Assembly: GCA_002361355.1 (NCBI GenBank) | Contig: DESQ01000038.1 | Span: 47,548 to 111,547 of the forward strand | Length of the DNA stretch: 64,000 bases | Source of the DNA: Lachnospiraceae bacterium UBA3310 | GTDB lineage: Bacteria > Bacillota > Clostridia > Lachnospirales > Lachnospiraceae | Direction: 5' to 3' | Part shown: in pieces, positions 8,685 to 17,935 of the stretch | Layout of the letters: every line of letters begins with the position of its first letter | Numbering within the stretch: position 1 is the first letter of the stretch | Notes under the pieces: model-generated | The model's database searches: none | What the model was told of the DNA's origin: nothing | The model's input: only the letters and a program-made list of their open reading frames with translations | Program-made: the position numbers and the translations under genes

Positions 8685-9998
8685 ATGAAGTCCTGCTTGC
8701 GGCGCATATATCTTAATATGTGCAAATATATAAGGAGACTCAAAATCTTAATAATAGCAATTGTTATTATATCTATCGGATTCGGGTGTATGGAGCTTTT
8801 ACGGGAGAAAAAAACGCCGGCCCGGCCATGGCAGACAATAGCGGGACGGCTGGTGATGGAACCTTACCTGCCCGGTATCTGCAGGATGAGTGAAGAAAGC
8901 CGCCGGACATCGGAGGACAGTTCTTTTTTGAAAGGACTGCTCGCTCAGTATCCGGGGCTGCTTTTTGCGTGGGAGAACGGGGAGGAGAGCGTGACGGAGA
9001 GCGATTACGCGAGACTTTTCCTGTCTGAGGGGAGCGACGAGGATCACAAAGGACTCCCGGAGGAAGCGCTGGATTACGACGATGACGCCATGCACCTGGA
9101 GAAGAGTATGGAATCGGCACTCTTAAAGGAGAACAGTAGTTATTTAGAAGCACAGCAGAAGGAACAGGAGCAGGATGAGGGGGAAGCGGATACGGAGAGG
9201 CTGCCTTTTGTGCCAGTGGAGGAGAAGAGCTACCGCTATCAATGGGAAGAGCTTTCTTCCTATGAGGAGCTGATTAAGGCTTTTTATGCTGTGGACAGCA
9301 CAACCGTGGCGGGGGAGGAGCTCTTGCAGGCAAATGCGCTTCTGGAAAGAGATATGCGGATACATGGGAGCACGGATGAACCCCAGATACTGATTTACCA
9401 TACCCATTCCAGAGAAGGTTTTGTGGATTCCGTTCCGGGAGATGAAAACAGTGGCATTCTGGGAGCGGGGGAATATCTTGCCACCCTTTTGCGGGAGCAG
9501 TACGGCTACAATGTGATACATAATACCGGGTGTTATGATGAGGAGAGGGATTACGCATACAGCAATTCCCTGCCTGCCGTGGAGGCAATTTTGGAAGAAT
9601 ATCCCTCCATAGAGGTAGTGATTGACCTGCATAGGGATGCTATGCCGGAGGACAGGCGTCTCTTGACGGATATTCAGGGGCGTCCCACCGCACAGTTTAT
9701 GTTTTTTAACGGACTCTGCCGCACAAAGAAGGGGGCAATCGAACAGTTGGAAAATCCCTACCTTGCGGATAATCTGGCACTGTCCTTTCAGATGCAGGCG
9801 GCATGCAACGAATACTATCCCGGAATTGCCCGCAGAATCTACCTGAAAGCTTACCGCTACAATATGCACCTTTGCCCGAAGTCCCTTTTGATCGAGCTGG
9901 GAGCGCAGAACAATACGGAGGAGGAGATTCGCAACGCCTGCGAACCGTTGGCTCATGTGCTGGATCTGGTCTTTAGTGGCAGAGAGCCGCAGCGGTGA
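8685..9998 (+). CDS. spoIIP: stage II sporulation protein P
   Basis: Cell-wall amidase and endopeptidase of the SpoIID-SpoIIM-SpoIIP engulfment machine, active at the mother cell/forespore septum. The 437 residues have an N-terminal membrane anchor (about residues 20-40), an acidic linker, and a C-terminal catalytic domain from residue 230. Zinc-ligand-like motifs are visible as YHTHSREGF, IDLHRDA and LIELGAQNNT. An alternative ATG at 8718 would shorten the N-terminus by 11 residues. It follows gpr and precedes lepA, as in B. subtilis. Sporulation sigma control is expected, but no clear promoter box was found. Confidence 0.94.
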   Translation: MKSCLRRIYLNMCKYIRRLKILIIAIVIISIGFGCMELLREKKTPARPWQTIAGRLVMEPYLPGICRMSEESRRTSEDSSFLKGLLAQYPGLLFAWENGEESVTESDYARLFLSEGSDEDHKGLPEEALDYDDDAMHLEKSMESALLKENSSYLEAQQKEQEQDEGEADTERLPFVPVEEKSYRYQWEELSSYEELIKAFYAVDSTTVAGEELLQANALLERDMRIHGSTDEPQILIYHTHSREGFVDSVPGDENSGILGAGEYLATLLREQYGYNVIHNTGCYDEERDYAYSNSLPAVEAILEEYPSIEVVIDLHRDAMPEDRRLLTDIQGRPTAQFMFFNGLCRTKKGAIEQLENPYLADNLALSFQMQAACNEYYPGIARRIYLKAYRYNMHLCPKSLLIELGAQNNTEEEIRNACEPLAHVLDLVFSGREPQR

Positions 9999-10056
9999 TG
10001 GGTGTGGACATCCGCCGGCGGATTTGATATACTTGCGTGAGGAGAGGATAACAGGT

Positions 10057-11868
10057 ATGACAATAGACCAGAGCAAAATCAGGAATTTTTGTATCGTTGC
10101 CCACATCGACCATGGAAAATCCACGCTGGCGGATCGGATTATCGAGAAGACAGGGCTTTTGACAAGCCGTGAGATGCAGGCACAGATACTGGACAATATG
10201 GATTTGGAGCGGGAGAGAGGTATCACCATCAAGGCACAGGCCGTCCGCATCGTCTATCAGGCGAAGGATGGAAACGAGTACATCTTTAATCTGATTGACA
10301 CGCCCGGTCACGTGGATTTTAATTATGAAGTGAGCCGAGCGCTGGCGGCATGCGACGGGGCAATTTTGGTGGTGGACGCCGCGCAGGGCATCGAGGCGCA
10401 GACGCTGGCTAACGTGTATCTGGCGTTGGATCACGATCTGGATGTCTTTCCGGTGATCAATAAGATTGACCTGCCCAGTGCGGAGCCGGATCGGGTGAAG
10501 GACGAGATCGAGGATGTCATCGGTATCGAGGCGCAGGATGCGCCGTTAATTTCGGCAAAGAACGGTATTGGCATCGAGGACGTGCTGGAGGCGATTGTGG
10601 AGAAGATTCCGGCGCCAGACGGCAGTCCGGACAATCCGCTGCAGGCGCTTATTTTTGATTCCGTGTACGACTCCTACAAGGGTGTGATCGTGTTCTGCCG
10701 TATCAAGGAAGGCAGAGTCAGGAAAGGCACAAAGATTAAGATGATGGCTACCGGCGCCACTGCGGAGGTGGTGGAGGTGGGATATTTCGGCGCGGGCCAG
10801 TTTATCCCCTGCGACGAACTTGCGGCGGGTATGGTGGGCTATCTGACCGCCTCCATCAAGAATGTAAAGGATACCGCCGTGGGCGATACGGTCACGGATC
10901 TGGAAAATCCCTGTGAAAAGCCCCTTCCCGGTTATAAGAAGGTCAATTCCATGGTATACTGCGGCATGTATCCGGCGGATGGCGCGAAATACCCCGATCT
11001 GCGGGACGCGTTGGAGAAGCTGAAACTCAACGACGCTTCCTTGAATTATGAGCCGGAGACCTCCGTTGCCCTCGGATTTGGCTTCCGCTGCGGCTTTTTG
11101 GGGCTTCTGCATCTGGAGATTATTCAGGAGCGTTTGGAGAGGGAGTACAATCTTGACCTTGTGACAACCGCGCCCGGCGTTATCTACCGGGTATATAAGA
11201 CAAACGGGGAGATGATGGAACTGACCAACCCGTCCAATCTGCCAGATCCTTCCGAGATTGACTACATGGAGGAACCGGTGGTCAGCGCGGAGATTATGGT
11301 GACGACGGAGTTTATCGGCCCTATTATGCAGTTGTGCCAGGAGCGGAGGGGGCGTTATATCAGCACGGAGTACATCGAGGCAGCCAGAGCCCTCTTAAAG
11401 TACGAACTGCCTTTAAATGAGATTATTTATGACTTTTTCGACGCGCTTAAGTCACGATCCAGAGGCTACGCTTCCTTTGACTATGAGCTGAAAGGGTACG
11501 AGCAGTCGAAACTGGTGAAGCTGGATATCCTGATCAACCACGACGAGGTGGACGCGCTCTCCTTCATTGTCCATGCGGACAGTGCTTATGAGCGCGGCAG
11601 AAAAATGTGCGAAAAGTTGAAGGAGGAGATTCCGAGACACCTTTTTGAGATTCCGATTCAGGCTGCGGTAGGCGGAAAGATCATCGCAAGAGAGACTGTC
11701 AAGGCGATGAGAAAGGACGTTCTCGCCAAGTGCTACGGCGGAGATATCACCCGAAAGAAGAAACTGCTGGAAAAGCAGAAAGAGGGCAAGAAGCGCATGC
11801 GTCAGGTGGGCAACGTGGAGATTCCGCAGAGCGCCTTTATGAGTGTGCTGAAACTGGACGACGACTAG
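10057..11868 (+). CDS. lepA: elongation factor 4 (LepA GTPase)
   Basis: Translational GTPase that back-translocates or aids assembly of ribosomes under stress. The 603 residues show G1 AHIDHGKSTLADRI, the switch region RERGITIKAQAV, G3 DTPGHVDF, G4 NKIDLPSA, and the LepA-specific C-terminal domain ending MKLDDD-like (here VLKLDDD). Length is typical for LepA. The ATG at 10057 is chosen because GAGGAGAGG precedes it and MTIDQSKIRNFCIVAH matches the family N-terminus; the frame runs open upstream into the end of spoIIP. Confidence 0.97.
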   Translation: MTIDQSKIRNFCIVAHIDHGKSTLADRIIEKTGLLTSREMQAQILDNMDLERERGITIKAQAVRIVYQAKDGNEYIFNLIDTPGHVDFNYEVSRALAACDGAILVVDAAQGIEAQTLANVYLALDHDLDVFPVINKIDLPSAEPDRVKDEIEDVIGIEAQDAPLISAKNGIGIEDVLEAIVEKIPAPDGSPDNPLQALIFDSVYDSYKGVIVFCRIKEGRVRKGTKIKMMATGATAEVVEVGYFGAGQFIPCDELAAGMVGYLTASIKNVKDTAVGDTVTDLENPCEKPLPGYKKVNSMVYCGMYPADGAKYPDLRDALEKLKLNDASLNYEPETSVALGFGFRCGFLGLLHLEIIQERLEREYNLDLVTTAPGVIYRVYKTNGEMMELTNPSNLPDPSEIDYMEEPVVSAEIMVTTEFIGPIMQLCQERRGRYISTEYIEAARALLKYELPLNEIIYDFFDALKSRSRGYASFDYELKGYEQSKLVKLDILINHDEVDALSFIVHADSAYERGRKMCEKLKEEIPRHLFEIPIQAAVGGKIIARETVKAMRKDVLAKCYGGDITRKKKLLEKQKEGKKRMRQVGNVEIPQSAFMSVLKLDDD

Positions 11869-11879
11869 GAAGCAGGAAG

Positions 11880-13010
11880 ATGAAAAACTTAAGTATCTAT
11901 ATTCACATTCCGTTCTGCGTCAGAAAATGTCTGTACTGTGACTTTCTCTCCGCACCGGCGGATGAGAGAAAAATCGAGAATTATGTAAACCTGTTACTGC
12001 GGGAAATAAAAGAACAGTCGATATTTTATGGAGATCACAAGGTGGTCTCCATCTTTCTGGGCGGGGGTACGCCATCCCTGCTTCCGGCGGAAGAGACAGG
12101 GAGGATTCTGGGACGGATCAGGGAAAATTATTTGGTGGAGGCAGATGCGGAAATTACGATTGAGTGTAATCCGGGTACCGTCACGGCGGAGAAACTGAAA
12201 AATTATATAACATATGGTATTAATCGACTGAGCATCGGATTGCAGTCTACGGAGGACGAGGAGCTTGCGCGCATCGGGCGAATCCACAGTTACGGTGACT
12301 TTTTGAAGACATATACGATGGCGAGGGAGGCGGGCTTTCGCAACATTAACATTGATCTGATGTCTGGTCTGCCCGGACAGGATCTGAACTCCTACAGGAG
12401 GACGCTGGAGCGGGTAGCAGCGCTTTCACCGGAGCACATCTCCGCCTACAGTTTGATTTTGGAGGAGGGGACTCCGCTTTATGTAAACCAATCATCTTAT
12501 ATCTTTCCCACGGAGGATGAGGACAGGGAAATGTATGCGCTCACGGGGAAGTATCTGGCGGAGGCTGGCTACCGGCGCTATGAGATTTCCAACTATGCGA
12601 GGGATGGTTTTGCGTGCCGCCACAATCAGGTCTACTGGCGTCGTGGGGACTATGCGGGCTTTGGCCTGGGGGCCTCTTCCATGGTGGAAAACGTCAGGTG
12701 GAAGAATCCGGAGGGGCATGCGGCATATGCGGCTTATGTGGAGGATGTGGCGGCAGGCGCAGAGGAAGTGACGCCGCTTACGGTCAGGGAACAGATGGAG
12801 GAGTTTATGTTTCTCGGCCTCCGGCTTACGGAAGGTGTGGACATGGGGGAGTTTCAACGCCTGTTCGGGAAGTCCATGGAGGAAGTTTATGGAAAAACCA
12901 TTTTGGAATTTGAGGCGCAGGGACTGCTTGTGCGGGCTGGGGAAAGGCTTGCGCTGACGCCCCGCGGGATTGACGTGAGCAATGTGATTTTTGCGGAATT
13001 TTTGATTTGA
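11880..13010 (+). CDS. hemW: radical SAM heme chaperone HemW-like protein
   Basis: Radical SAM protein related to coproporphyrinogen III oxidase; HemW members bind and deliver heme rather than oxidise coproporphyrinogen. The 376 residues start MKNLSIYIHIPFCVRKC and carry the cluster motif CVRKCLYCDF, GGGTPSLLP for SAM binding, and the HemN C-terminal domain. It starts 11 bases after lepA behind AGGAAG, the conserved lepA-hemW pair of Firmicutes. In B. subtilis hrcA follows; here sigK does. The CxxxCxxC with Phe rather than a fourth Cys is typical of HemW rather than HemN. Confidence 0.93.
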   Translation: MKNLSIYIHIPFCVRKCLYCDFLSAPADERKIENYVNLLLREIKEQSIFYGDHKVVSIFLGGGTPSLLPAEETGRILGRIRENYLVEADAEITIECNPGTVTAEKLKNYITYGINRLSIGLQSTEDEELARIGRIHSYGDFLKTYTMAREAGFRNINIDLMSGLPGQDLNSYRRTLERVAALSPEHISAYSLILEEGTPLYVNQSSYIFPTEDEDREMYALTGKYLAEAGYRRYEISNYARDGFACRHNQVYWRRGDYAGFGLGASSMVENVRWKNPEGHAAYAAYVEDVAAGAEEVTPLTVREQMEEFMFLGLRLTEGVDMGEFQRLFGKSMEEVYGKTILEFEAQGLLVRAGERLALTPRGIDVSNVIFAEFLI

Positions 13011-13027
13011 CGTGTGGGGGCACAGTA

Positions 13028-13056
13028 TTGAATTTTTTCCCTGCGGATGCTATGAT
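13028..13056 (+). promoter_or_regulatory. promoter-like sequence upstream of sigK
   Basis: TTGAAT, 17-base spacer, TATGAT, about 100 bases before the sigK start. It reads as a sigma-A-type promoter; given the gene, a sporulation sigma could act here, but no convincing sigma-E box was found. Confidence 0.5.
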
Positions 13057-13159
13057 ATAAATATTATATAATAGAAGGAAAACGAATTGGGACAGATGGA
13101 AAGGCACTTGGGAAGCCGCCGGTTCATAGAATAGAGTAAATGGACTTTGGAGGCTCCTT

Positions 13160-13804
13160 TTGAAAACATTCAGCCAGCCACTTTCTGCGAAGGATGAGGC
13201 CGTCTATCTTGGGCGGCTAAAGACGGGAAGCGAAAGAGAGCGCGGGGAGGCCAAGGGAATCCTGGTAGAGCGGAATTTACGTCTGGTGGCGCATATCGCC
13301 AAAAAATATCAGAACGTGGACGAGGACATGGAGGATCTGATTTCCATCGGAACCATCGGCCTGATCAAGGCGATAGATTCTTTTGATGCGGGAAAGGGGA
13401 AGCTGAGTACTTATGCTTCACGCTGCATTGACAATGAGCTTCTGATGCTCCTTCGGGCGAAGAAAAAGACTTCCAGGGAGGTGTCTCTGTATGAGCCAAT
13501 CGGCACGGACAGGGAAGGCAACGAAATCAGCCTGCTTGATGTCATTGAACAGGATCAGGTGGACGTTGTGGACAGAATGGAAGTGGAGGATAAGCTGCAC
13601 AGGCTGAAAGGCCTGATTGCAGGCAGGCTGTCGGACAGGGAGCGGGAGATTATTATGCTGCGGTACGGCCTTGCGGGCGGCAAAGAGATTACCCAGCGCG
13701 AAATCGGCCACAGGCTGGGCATTTCCAGAAGCTATGTGTCCAGAATCGAGAAGAAAGCGCTGGAGAAGCTGAAGGAAGGATACGAGGCCTTTGGCATGAC
13801 ATAA
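13160..13804 (+). CDS. sigK: RNA polymerase sporulation sigma factor SigK
   Basis: Sigma-70 family factor for late mother-cell transcription. The 214 residues align with B. subtilis SigK from FPQPLS onward (here FSQPLSAKDEAVYL), with NLRLVAHIAKKYQN, EDLISIGTIGLIKAIDSF and the region 4 helix-turn-helix EITQREIGHRLGISRSYVSR. TTG at 13160 follows GGAGG by six bases. An in-frame stop at 13127 leaves no room for the roughly 20-residue membrane pro-sequence of B. subtilis pro-SigK, so no SpoIVFB processing would be needed. The gene is also uninterrupted by a skin-like element. Confidence 0.9.
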   Translation: MKTFSQPLSAKDEAVYLGRLKTGSERERGEAKGILVERNLRLVAHIAKKYQNVDEDMEDLISIGTIGLIKAIDSFDAGKGKLSTYASRCIDNELLMLLRAKKKTSREVSLYEPIGTDREGNEISLLDVIEQDQVDVVDRMEVEDKLHRLKGLIAGRLSDREREIIMLRYGLAGGKEITQREIGHRLGISRSYVSRIEKKALEKLKEGYEAFGMT

Positions 13805-13827
13805 ATATAAATTTGGAGGAGTTTACC

Positions 13828-14970
13828 ATGCGTTTTGTGAAAACGGAAGATCTTAAGACGGGCATGAGACTGGCCCGCCCCATTTACAATAAAAACGGCG
13901 TTCTGCTTTATGAGAGAAATTCCAAGCTGACAAATCAGGGCATTGTCAGCGTCCGTAATTTCGGCCTGTTAGGTATCTTTATTCTGGAGCCGGCGGAGCC
14001 GGTGCCTCCCATGACCAGAGCGGATATTGAGTTTGAACGTTTTCAGACCATGTGCGTATTTTCCATCCGGGAGGAACTGGATACCATTGCGCAGAACGGA
14101 CGCGCCCAGAAGACACAGATGATTGCGTCCGATATTATCAGGAATTACGGACATCTGGACGCGAGGATCAATTTTTTGCAGAACCTGCGGAGCAAGGAAG
14201 ACTATACATACAAGCATTCCCTGAACGTGGCGATTATCTGTGCTATGATAACGAATGTTATGAATATGATGGTGGAAGAACAGATGGAGACCGTTCAGGC
14301 GGCTCTGGTTCACGATATCGGCAAAATTATGCGCTTTGAGGAGGAGGTCGCCGCAGGCGGGCCTCTGGCCGATATGACGACGGAGGCCAGGGAAATAGCG
14401 GGACATGCACTTTTGGAGACGGCGTTTCCCTCCAGACCCAATATCAAGAGAATCTGTTCTCAGGCGCAGAAAATGCTGGCAAGCCTAAAGACAGGGGAGG
14501 ATATTTCCGACATCAGGCAGGTGTGGGGTGCGCGCGTGCTCGTGGTGGCGGAGACTTACGACAGGATGACGGCAATGAAGATGGACGAGGAACCGGCCTC
14601 CGAGGTGGAAGCCCTTAAATACCTCTTGAGCCATCCGGAGATATACAACAGCAACGTGGTGGATGCCCTGATCAAATCCGTCAATATTCTGGTGCCCGGC
14701 GTCAGCGTGGAGCTCAATACCGGGGAGAAGGCGCTTGTTCTCGCGGCAAATGAGCAGGATATCCTGCGGCCTATGATACTGATGTTTGGAGATAACAGCG
14801 TTATCGATCTTGCGGATACCGACCGGTATGACGATCTGGAGATTAAAGATATTATGCGCACGTTGGACAACCGTCATGTGATGAATATGGATCTTCTGAA
14901 ACAAACGGGCATAGAAGTGGAGGAGGACGAGTACGTGGAGGATGAGTACGTGGAGATTCCGATTATCTGA
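13828..14970 (+). CDS. HD-GYP-like phosphohydrolase, GYP motif degenerate
   Basis: A 380-residue protein laid out like c-di-GMP phosphodiesterases of the HD-GYP type. An N-terminal domain begins MRFVKTEDLKTGMRLARPIY, followed by an HD domain with YKHSLNVA and LVHDIGKI, a helix VVAETYDRMTAMK, and the C-terminal strand segment NTGEKALVLAANEQD. The HHE...GYP loop of active enzymes is replaced by GHALLETAFPSRP, so catalysis is doubtful. ATG at 13828 follows TTGGAGGAG; an upstream TTG at 13813 overlaps that site. It lies 24 bases after sigK and may share its transcript. Confidence 0.8.
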   Translation: MRFVKTEDLKTGMRLARPIYNKNGVLLYERNSKLTNQGIVSVRNFGLLGIFILEPAEPVPPMTRADIEFERFQTMCVFSIREELDTIAQNGRAQKTQMIASDIIRNYGHLDARINFLQNLRSKEDYTYKHSLNVAIICAMITNVMNMMVEEQMETVQAALVHDIGKIMRFEEEVAAGGPLADMTTEAREIAGHALLETAFPSRPNIKRICSQAQKMLASLKTGEDISDIRQVWGARVLVVAETYDRMTAMKMDEEPASEVEALKYLLSHPEIYNSNVVDALIKSVNILVPGVSVELNTGEKALVLAANEQDILRPMILMFGDNSVIDLADTDRYDDLEIKDIMRTLDNRHVMNMDLLKQTGIEVEEDEYVEDEYVEIPII

Positions 14971-15001
14971 CCATGCAGACAGAATCAAACGGGAGAAACG
15001 G

Positions 15002-15029
15002 AAAGGGGACTTGACAAAAAGTCCCCTTT
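15002..15029 (+). terminator. hairpin terminator after the HD-domain gene
   Basis: AAAGGGGAC / GTCCCCTTT stem with a loop of ten bases, followed by a weak T-rich stretch. It lies 31 bases after the HD-domain gene. The loop also contains a TTGACA. Confidence 0.65.
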
Positions 15030-15039
15030 GCTTCATGAT
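15011..15039 (+). promoter_or_regulatory. possible promoter of the comM-like gene nested in the terminator
   Basis: A perfect TTGACA in the loop of the preceding hairpin, a 17-base spacer, and CATGAT as a weak -10 element. It lies about 100 bases before the comM-like start. The -10 match is only four of six. Confidence 0.45.
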
Positions 15040-15143
15040 AAACCTATCTGAAATCTTTGTATATTCTTAATTTCTAATTTCAGGCATTTCGCCGCAGAGT
15101 TTCAAAGAAGCAGAAAAGTATAACGAAAAAGGAGGAAAAATAT

Positions 15144-16682
15144 TTGCTCAGTACAATTACATCGGGAGCTGTTTATGGCGTGCAGAGCCACCTGGTTGAG
15201 GTGGAGGTGGACGTTTCCCAGGGACTTCCCTGCTTTCAGATTGTCGGACTTCCGGGGTCTGAGGTGCGGGAGGCGAGAGAGCGGGTAAAGGTGGCGTTAA
15301 GAAACGTGGGAGTGAAACTGCCGCCCCTGTGTATCAATGTCAATCTCTCTCCGGCGGATCTGCCGAAAAACGGCACTATGTTTGATCTGCCCGTGGCGGT
15401 GGGGATTATGACTGCCCTCGGAAAACTTTCTCCGGAAACCGTGGAGGGAACCTTGTTTTTGGGGGAACTGGGGCTTTCGGGAGAGCTAAAGCCGGTAAAG
15501 GGGGTGCTTCCCATCGCCAGGGAGGCGGCGGCGCGGGGGATAAGAAAATGCCTTCTGCCTGTGGAGAATGCATGGGAGGGAGAACTGGTTCGCGGCATGG
15601 AGAGCATCGGCGCGGCAAATGTACAGGAGGCAGTGGCGCAGCTTCGGGGTGAGGCATCAGAGAAAGCCGGCGGGACAGCCAGAAGAAGCGGGGAGGAAGC
15701 CCCGCCGCCTGCCGCGGACAATGACCTTGACTTTTCGGACATAAACGGACAGCAGACCTTAAAACGCGCGGCGGAAGTGGCCGCGGCGGGATTTCATAAC
15801 CTTCTCATCATAGGCGCGCCCGGGTCGGGAAAGACCATGCTTGCCAGACGGATTCCGTCGATCCTGCCGCCCCTGTCTCTGGAGGAAAGCCTGGAGGTTT
15901 CCACGATCTACAGTATCTGCGGCCTTTTGCAGTCAGCGGGTTCGCTAAAGACCACAAGACCCTTTTTACATCCACATCACACGATAACAGGCCGTGCCCT
16001 TGCCGGCGGTGGGCGCATTCCCACGCCGGGAGTGATCAGTCTGGCGCACAGGGGTGTGCTCTTTCTGGACGAGCTGCCGGAGTTTAAGAGGGAGACGCTG
16101 GACATTTTGAGACAGCCGCTGGAGGACAGGCAGGTGCAGATTGCCAGAAGCACCGGCAGCTATACTTACCCGGCGGATTTTATGCTGGTGGGAGCGATGA
16201 ATCCCTGTCCCTGCGGCTTTTATCCGGACAGGGAGAAGTGCCGCTGTACGCCCTATGAGGTGAAACGCTATTTAAGCAGAGTGTCAGGCCCCATTCTGGA
16301 TCGCATGGATATCTGTGTGGAGGCGCTTCCCATGCGCTTTTCCGATATTGCCGCAGGCGGGAAGGAGGAGAGCAGCGAAAAGGTCAGAGAGCGTGTCATG
16401 GGGGCAAGAGAGAGGCAGAATGCGCGGTTTGCGGGGACGAGACTTCATTTTAACGCGGACATGGACGCGGGGGATGTGGAGCGTTACTGCCGGCTGGGGG
16501 AAAAGGAGCTTCGCTACATGGAGCGGATGTTTTCCCGGATGCAGCTCTCGGCCAGGGCTTATCACCGTATCCTGAAAGTGGCAAGAACCGTCGCCGATCT
16601 GGCGGGCAGTGAAGAGATTGCGGAAATTCATCTGGCGGAGGCTATCTGCTACAGGCAGTCCGACCATAAATACTGGCAGTGA
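15144..16682 (+). CDS. comM: ComM/YifB family AAA+ ATPase (Mg-chelatase-like)
   Basis: AAA+ protein related to ComM, a hexameric helicase that promotes branch migration during natural transformation in Gram-negatives. The 512 residues hold an N-terminal ChlI/Lon-like domain (FQIVGLPGSEVREARERV), Walker A GAPGSGKTMLARR, Walker B LFLDELPEF, and zinc-type Cys residues NPCPCGFYPDREKCRC. TTG at 15144 follows AAAGGAGG. It lies 11 bases before dprA, consistent with DNA processing or uptake. The precise role in Clostridia is not established. Confidence 0.92.
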   Translation: MLSTITSGAVYGVQSHLVEVEVDVSQGLPCFQIVGLPGSEVREARERVKVALRNVGVKLPPLCINVNLSPADLPKNGTMFDLPVAVGIMTALGKLSPETVEGTLFLGELGLSGELKPVKGVLPIAREAAARGIRKCLLPVENAWEGELVRGMESIGAANVQEAVAQLRGEASEKAGGTARRSGEEAPPPAADNDLDFSDINGQQTLKRAAEVAAAGFHNLLIIGAPGSGKTMLARRIPSILPPLSLEESLEVSTIYSICGLLQSAGSLKTTRPFLHPHHTITGRALAGGGRIPTPGVISLAHRGVLFLDELPEFKRETLDILRQPLEDRQVQIARSTGSYTYPADFMLVGAMNPCPCGFYPDREKCRCTPYEVKRYLSRVSGPILDRMDICVEALPMRFSDIAAGGKEESSEKVRERVMGARERQNARFAGTRLHFNADMDAGDVERYCRLGEKELRYMERMFSRMQLSARAYHRILKVARTVADLAGSEEIAEIHLAEAICYRQSDHKYWQ

Positions 16683-16693
16683 GGAGGAGAGGG

Positions 16694-17842
16694 ATGGATA
16701 AACAGGAAAAACCCTATATTCATTGGCTCTGCCAGTCTCTTGGCGCGGGCAATAAAAGTTTCCTGCGCGCGCTCAACGGACTTGGCGCGCCGCGGGAGGT
16801 CTTTGATCTGGCTGTCTCCGGGAAACTGGCGGACAAACTGACCGGCCGTTTCCGCGAAAAGGCGGCATTGCTGTCGGAAAAGAGCAATACTTTTGACGTA
16901 CAGGGAGAATATGAGCGTTTGACCGGACGGGGCATTCATCTTGTGGCGCAGGGAGAGACGGCATATCCGGCGCGGCTTTCCCAAATCCCTGACAGGCCAT
17001 ATGCCCTGTATTATGCGGGCGCTCTGCCGCCGGAAAAGAAGTGCGCGGTAGCCCTGATCGGCGCGAGAGACTGCTCGGAGTATGGCAGGTATATGGCGGG
17101 GCAGTTCGGGGCGGCGTTAGCCAGGGCGGGGGTGCAGGTGATCAGCGGTATGGCAAGAGGGGTAGACAGCATCGGGCAGGAGAGCGCACTGCGGGAGGAC
17201 GGGTACTCCATGGGGGTTCTCGGATGCGGCGTGGATGTCTGTTACCCGAAGGAAAACAGGGCGCTTTACGAAAAACTGCTTGCAAAAGGGGGCGTCTGCT
17301 CCGAGTATCCGCCGGGCGTGGAGCCCAGGGCCATACTGTTTCCGCCGAGAAACCGTATTATCAGCGGCCTTGCGGATGCGGTGCTGGTGATTGAGGCGAG
17401 AGAAAAGAGCGGAACGCTTATCACGGTGGATATGGCGCTTGAGCAGGGGCGGGAGGTTTACGCCCTGCCGGGGCGTGCGACAGACCCCTTAAGCAGCGGA
17501 TGCAACCGCCTGATCAGGCAGGGAGCCGGGCTGGTGTCCACACCGGGAGAACTGTTGGAAGAGCTTTTCTGCGGGGAAGGGGAAACGCGGAAAAACACGG
17601 AGATGAAAGAGGAGACCGGCGCGCAGACGGCGCTTGTCTTTTTGGAGGGACTTTCGGGTGAACTTTTTGCGGTTCTGGATTTCAACCCGCTTCCGGTACA
17701 GGAGATTCAGCGAAGATTTGAACAAAAATATGGAAGGATCATTGCGCTGCCGCTGCTTTTTAAAGAACTTTTGGAGCTCTGCGCGGAAGGCCATGCGGGG
17801 CAGATTGGCGGCGGTTATTTTATGAAAATCTTAAAAGCATAA
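16694..17842 (+). CDS. dprA: DNA-processing protein DprA/Smf
   Basis: Rossmann-fold protein that loads RecA on incoming single-stranded DNA in transformable bacteria. The 382 residues contain the conserved core: VALIGARDCSEYGR, QVISGMARGVDSIGQ, GVLGCGVDVCYPKEN, FPPRNRIISGLADAVLVIEA and KSGTLITVDMALEQGREVYALPG, in two short parts as written here. A C-terminal winged-helix-like segment follows (FNPLPVQEIQRRF). ATG at 16694 follows GAGGAGAGGG. It pairs with the comM-like gene and precedes topA as in B. subtilis. Confidence 0.95.
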   Translation: MDKQEKPYIHWLCQSLGAGNKSFLRALNGLGAPREVFDLAVSGKLADKLTGRFREKAALLSEKSNTFDVQGEYERLTGRGIHLVAQGETAYPARLSQIPDRPYALYYAGALPPEKKCAVALIGARDCSEYGRYMAGQFGAALARAGVQVISGMARGVDSIGQESALREDGYSMGVLGCGVDVCYPKENRALYEKLLAKGGVCSEYPPGVEPRAILFPPRNRIISGLADAVLVIEAREKSGTLITVDMALEQGREVYALPGRATDPLSSGCNRLIRQGAGLVSTPGELLEELFCGEGETRKNTEMKEETGAQTALVFLEGLSGELFAVLDFNPLPVQEIQRRFEQKYGRIIALPLLFKELLELCAEGHAGQIGGGYFMKILKA

Positions 17843-17865
17843 AGAAAAAAACAAAATATTCGCTC

Positions 17866-17894
17866 TTGTCAGCGCCAGAATTTTAGTGTATAGT
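17866..17894 (+). promoter_or_regulatory. sigma-A-type promoter of topA
   Basis: TTGTCA, a 17-base spacer and TATAGT, 41 bases upstream of the topA start. Both hexamers match the vegetative consensus at five of six positions. Confidence 0.75.
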
Positions 17895-17935
17895 GAAGCA
17901 CGTTAATAAAAAATTTGACAGACAGGGGAATTGCT

